A stretch of DNA of 64,000 nucleotides from Streptococcus sp. 263_SSPC (GTDB taxonomy: Bacteria; Bacillota; Bacilli; Lactobacillales; Aerococcaceae). The stretch is from contig NZ_JVNU01000027.1 of NCBI RefSeq assembly GCF_001071995.1, positions 89,343-153,342 on the forward strand, read 5' to 3'. The notes beneath the pieces were generated by a model. The model made no database searches. It worked only from the letters and a program-made list of their open reading frames with translations, and had not been told where the DNA came from. Shown here one piece after another: positions 63,967 through 64,000 of this stretch (within the stretch, counting starts at the first letter, position 1; every line of letters begins with the position of its first letter). The translations under genes were made by a program, and so were the position numbers.

Positions 63967-64000
63967 TTATTAATGTGTCCAGGATTCTGGGTACATATCA

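Larger units (their letters stand above)
62534..64000 (+). mobile_element. Complete IS3-family element, IS150-like subgroup (1467 bp)
   Basis: Terminal inverted repeats of 25 bp: left 62534-62558 starts TGATATGTACCC, right 63976-64000 ends GGGTACATATCA; 19 of 25 positions agree, including the outer 12. Between them lie orfA and orfB in the -1 frame arrangement of IS3 elements, with intact DDE motifs. The right end coincides with the last base of the window, so the target duplication (probably GAA at 62531-62533) cannot be checked. Confidence 0.95.

Noticed and set aside
62500..64000. Prophage or larger mobile island at the right end
   Set aside because: Only a single IS with both inverted repeats is visible; no phage structural, integrase or conjugation genes are near.

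Overview
The window looks like a chromosomal segment of a low-GC Gram-positive lactic acid bacterium (Lactobacillales). The evidence is a phosphoketolase, Pta and transketolase set for heterolactic sugar breakdown, EzrA, LiaFSR and IreB homologues, a T-box before alaS, and a Firmicutes-type LexA box. The block alaS-ireB-ruvX-yrzB-mltG-udk-greA follows the Bacillus/Enterococcus order. The block ccdA-etrX-msrAB-RR-HK resembles the pneumococcal ccdA1-etrx1-msrAB1-TCS09 locus. A Granulicatella/Carnobacteriaceae-like host would fit, but genus is inference only. Nearly all genes are on the minus strand; the exceptions are a split threonine/serine exporter, one tRNA-Arg, lexA and an insertion sequence.

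Layout. 1-5.2 kb: start of ruvA, an FMN reductase, pta, the ThrE pair, tRNA-Arg(CCU) and an esterase. 5.3-17.3 kb: a complete glucuronide operon (HAD phosphatase, GPH symporter, GH3 glycosidase, beta-glucuronidase, GntR regulator, KDPG aldolase, UxaC, UxuA, UxuB, KdgK). It has a shared operator-like motif and a good cre site. 17.4-18.2 kb: a gene-poor stretch with palindromes, terminators and a 24-codon ORF. 18.2-21.5 kb: an ECF S component, murB, mtnN, a GNAT enzyme and tsaE. 21.5-24.5 kb: an amino acid ABC transporter behind a lysine riboswitch. 24.5-25.3 kb: an array of structured repeats. 25.3-37 kb: phosphoketolase, msrB, mutL, mutS, ymdB, azlD, a frameshifted azlC and transketolase. 37-42 kb: DUF896/lexA, then an amino sugar PTS cluster (EIIA, RpiR regulator, EIICB, NanE). 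42-51 kb: liaFSR, greA, udk, mltG, yrzB, ruvX, ireB and alaS. 51.4-56.4 kb: a YesMN-type two-component system and an extracytoplasmic methionine sulfoxide repair operon. 56.5-62.4 kb: ezrA, pepV, rsuA and a MurJ-like flippase. 62.5-64.0 kb: a complete IS3-family (IS150-like) element whose right end is the last base of the window.

How the genes work together. Glucuronides enter through the symporter and are cleaved. Glucuronate then passes through fructuronate, mannonate, KDG and KDPG to pyruvate and glyceraldehyde-3-phosphate, which feeds the phosphoketolase and transketolase routes and acetyl phosphate/Pta. The GH3 enzyme beside the glucuronidase suggests that GlcNAc-GlcA oligosaccharides are a substrate. 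CcdA passes electrons across the membrane to the thioredoxin-like lipoprotein and on to MsrAB, to repair oxidised surface methionines.

The least explained content is two families of dispersed structured repeats. Family A (three copies, about 180-190 nt) has long terminal arms that differ completely between copies yet remain self-complementary around a conserved core. Family B (two clear copies of 127 nt plus one degenerate tandem copy) ends in a terminator-like hairpin. In both families compensatory base changes can be read directly, so a conserved RNA or single-strand DNA fold is likely. I could not match either family to a named element from memory.
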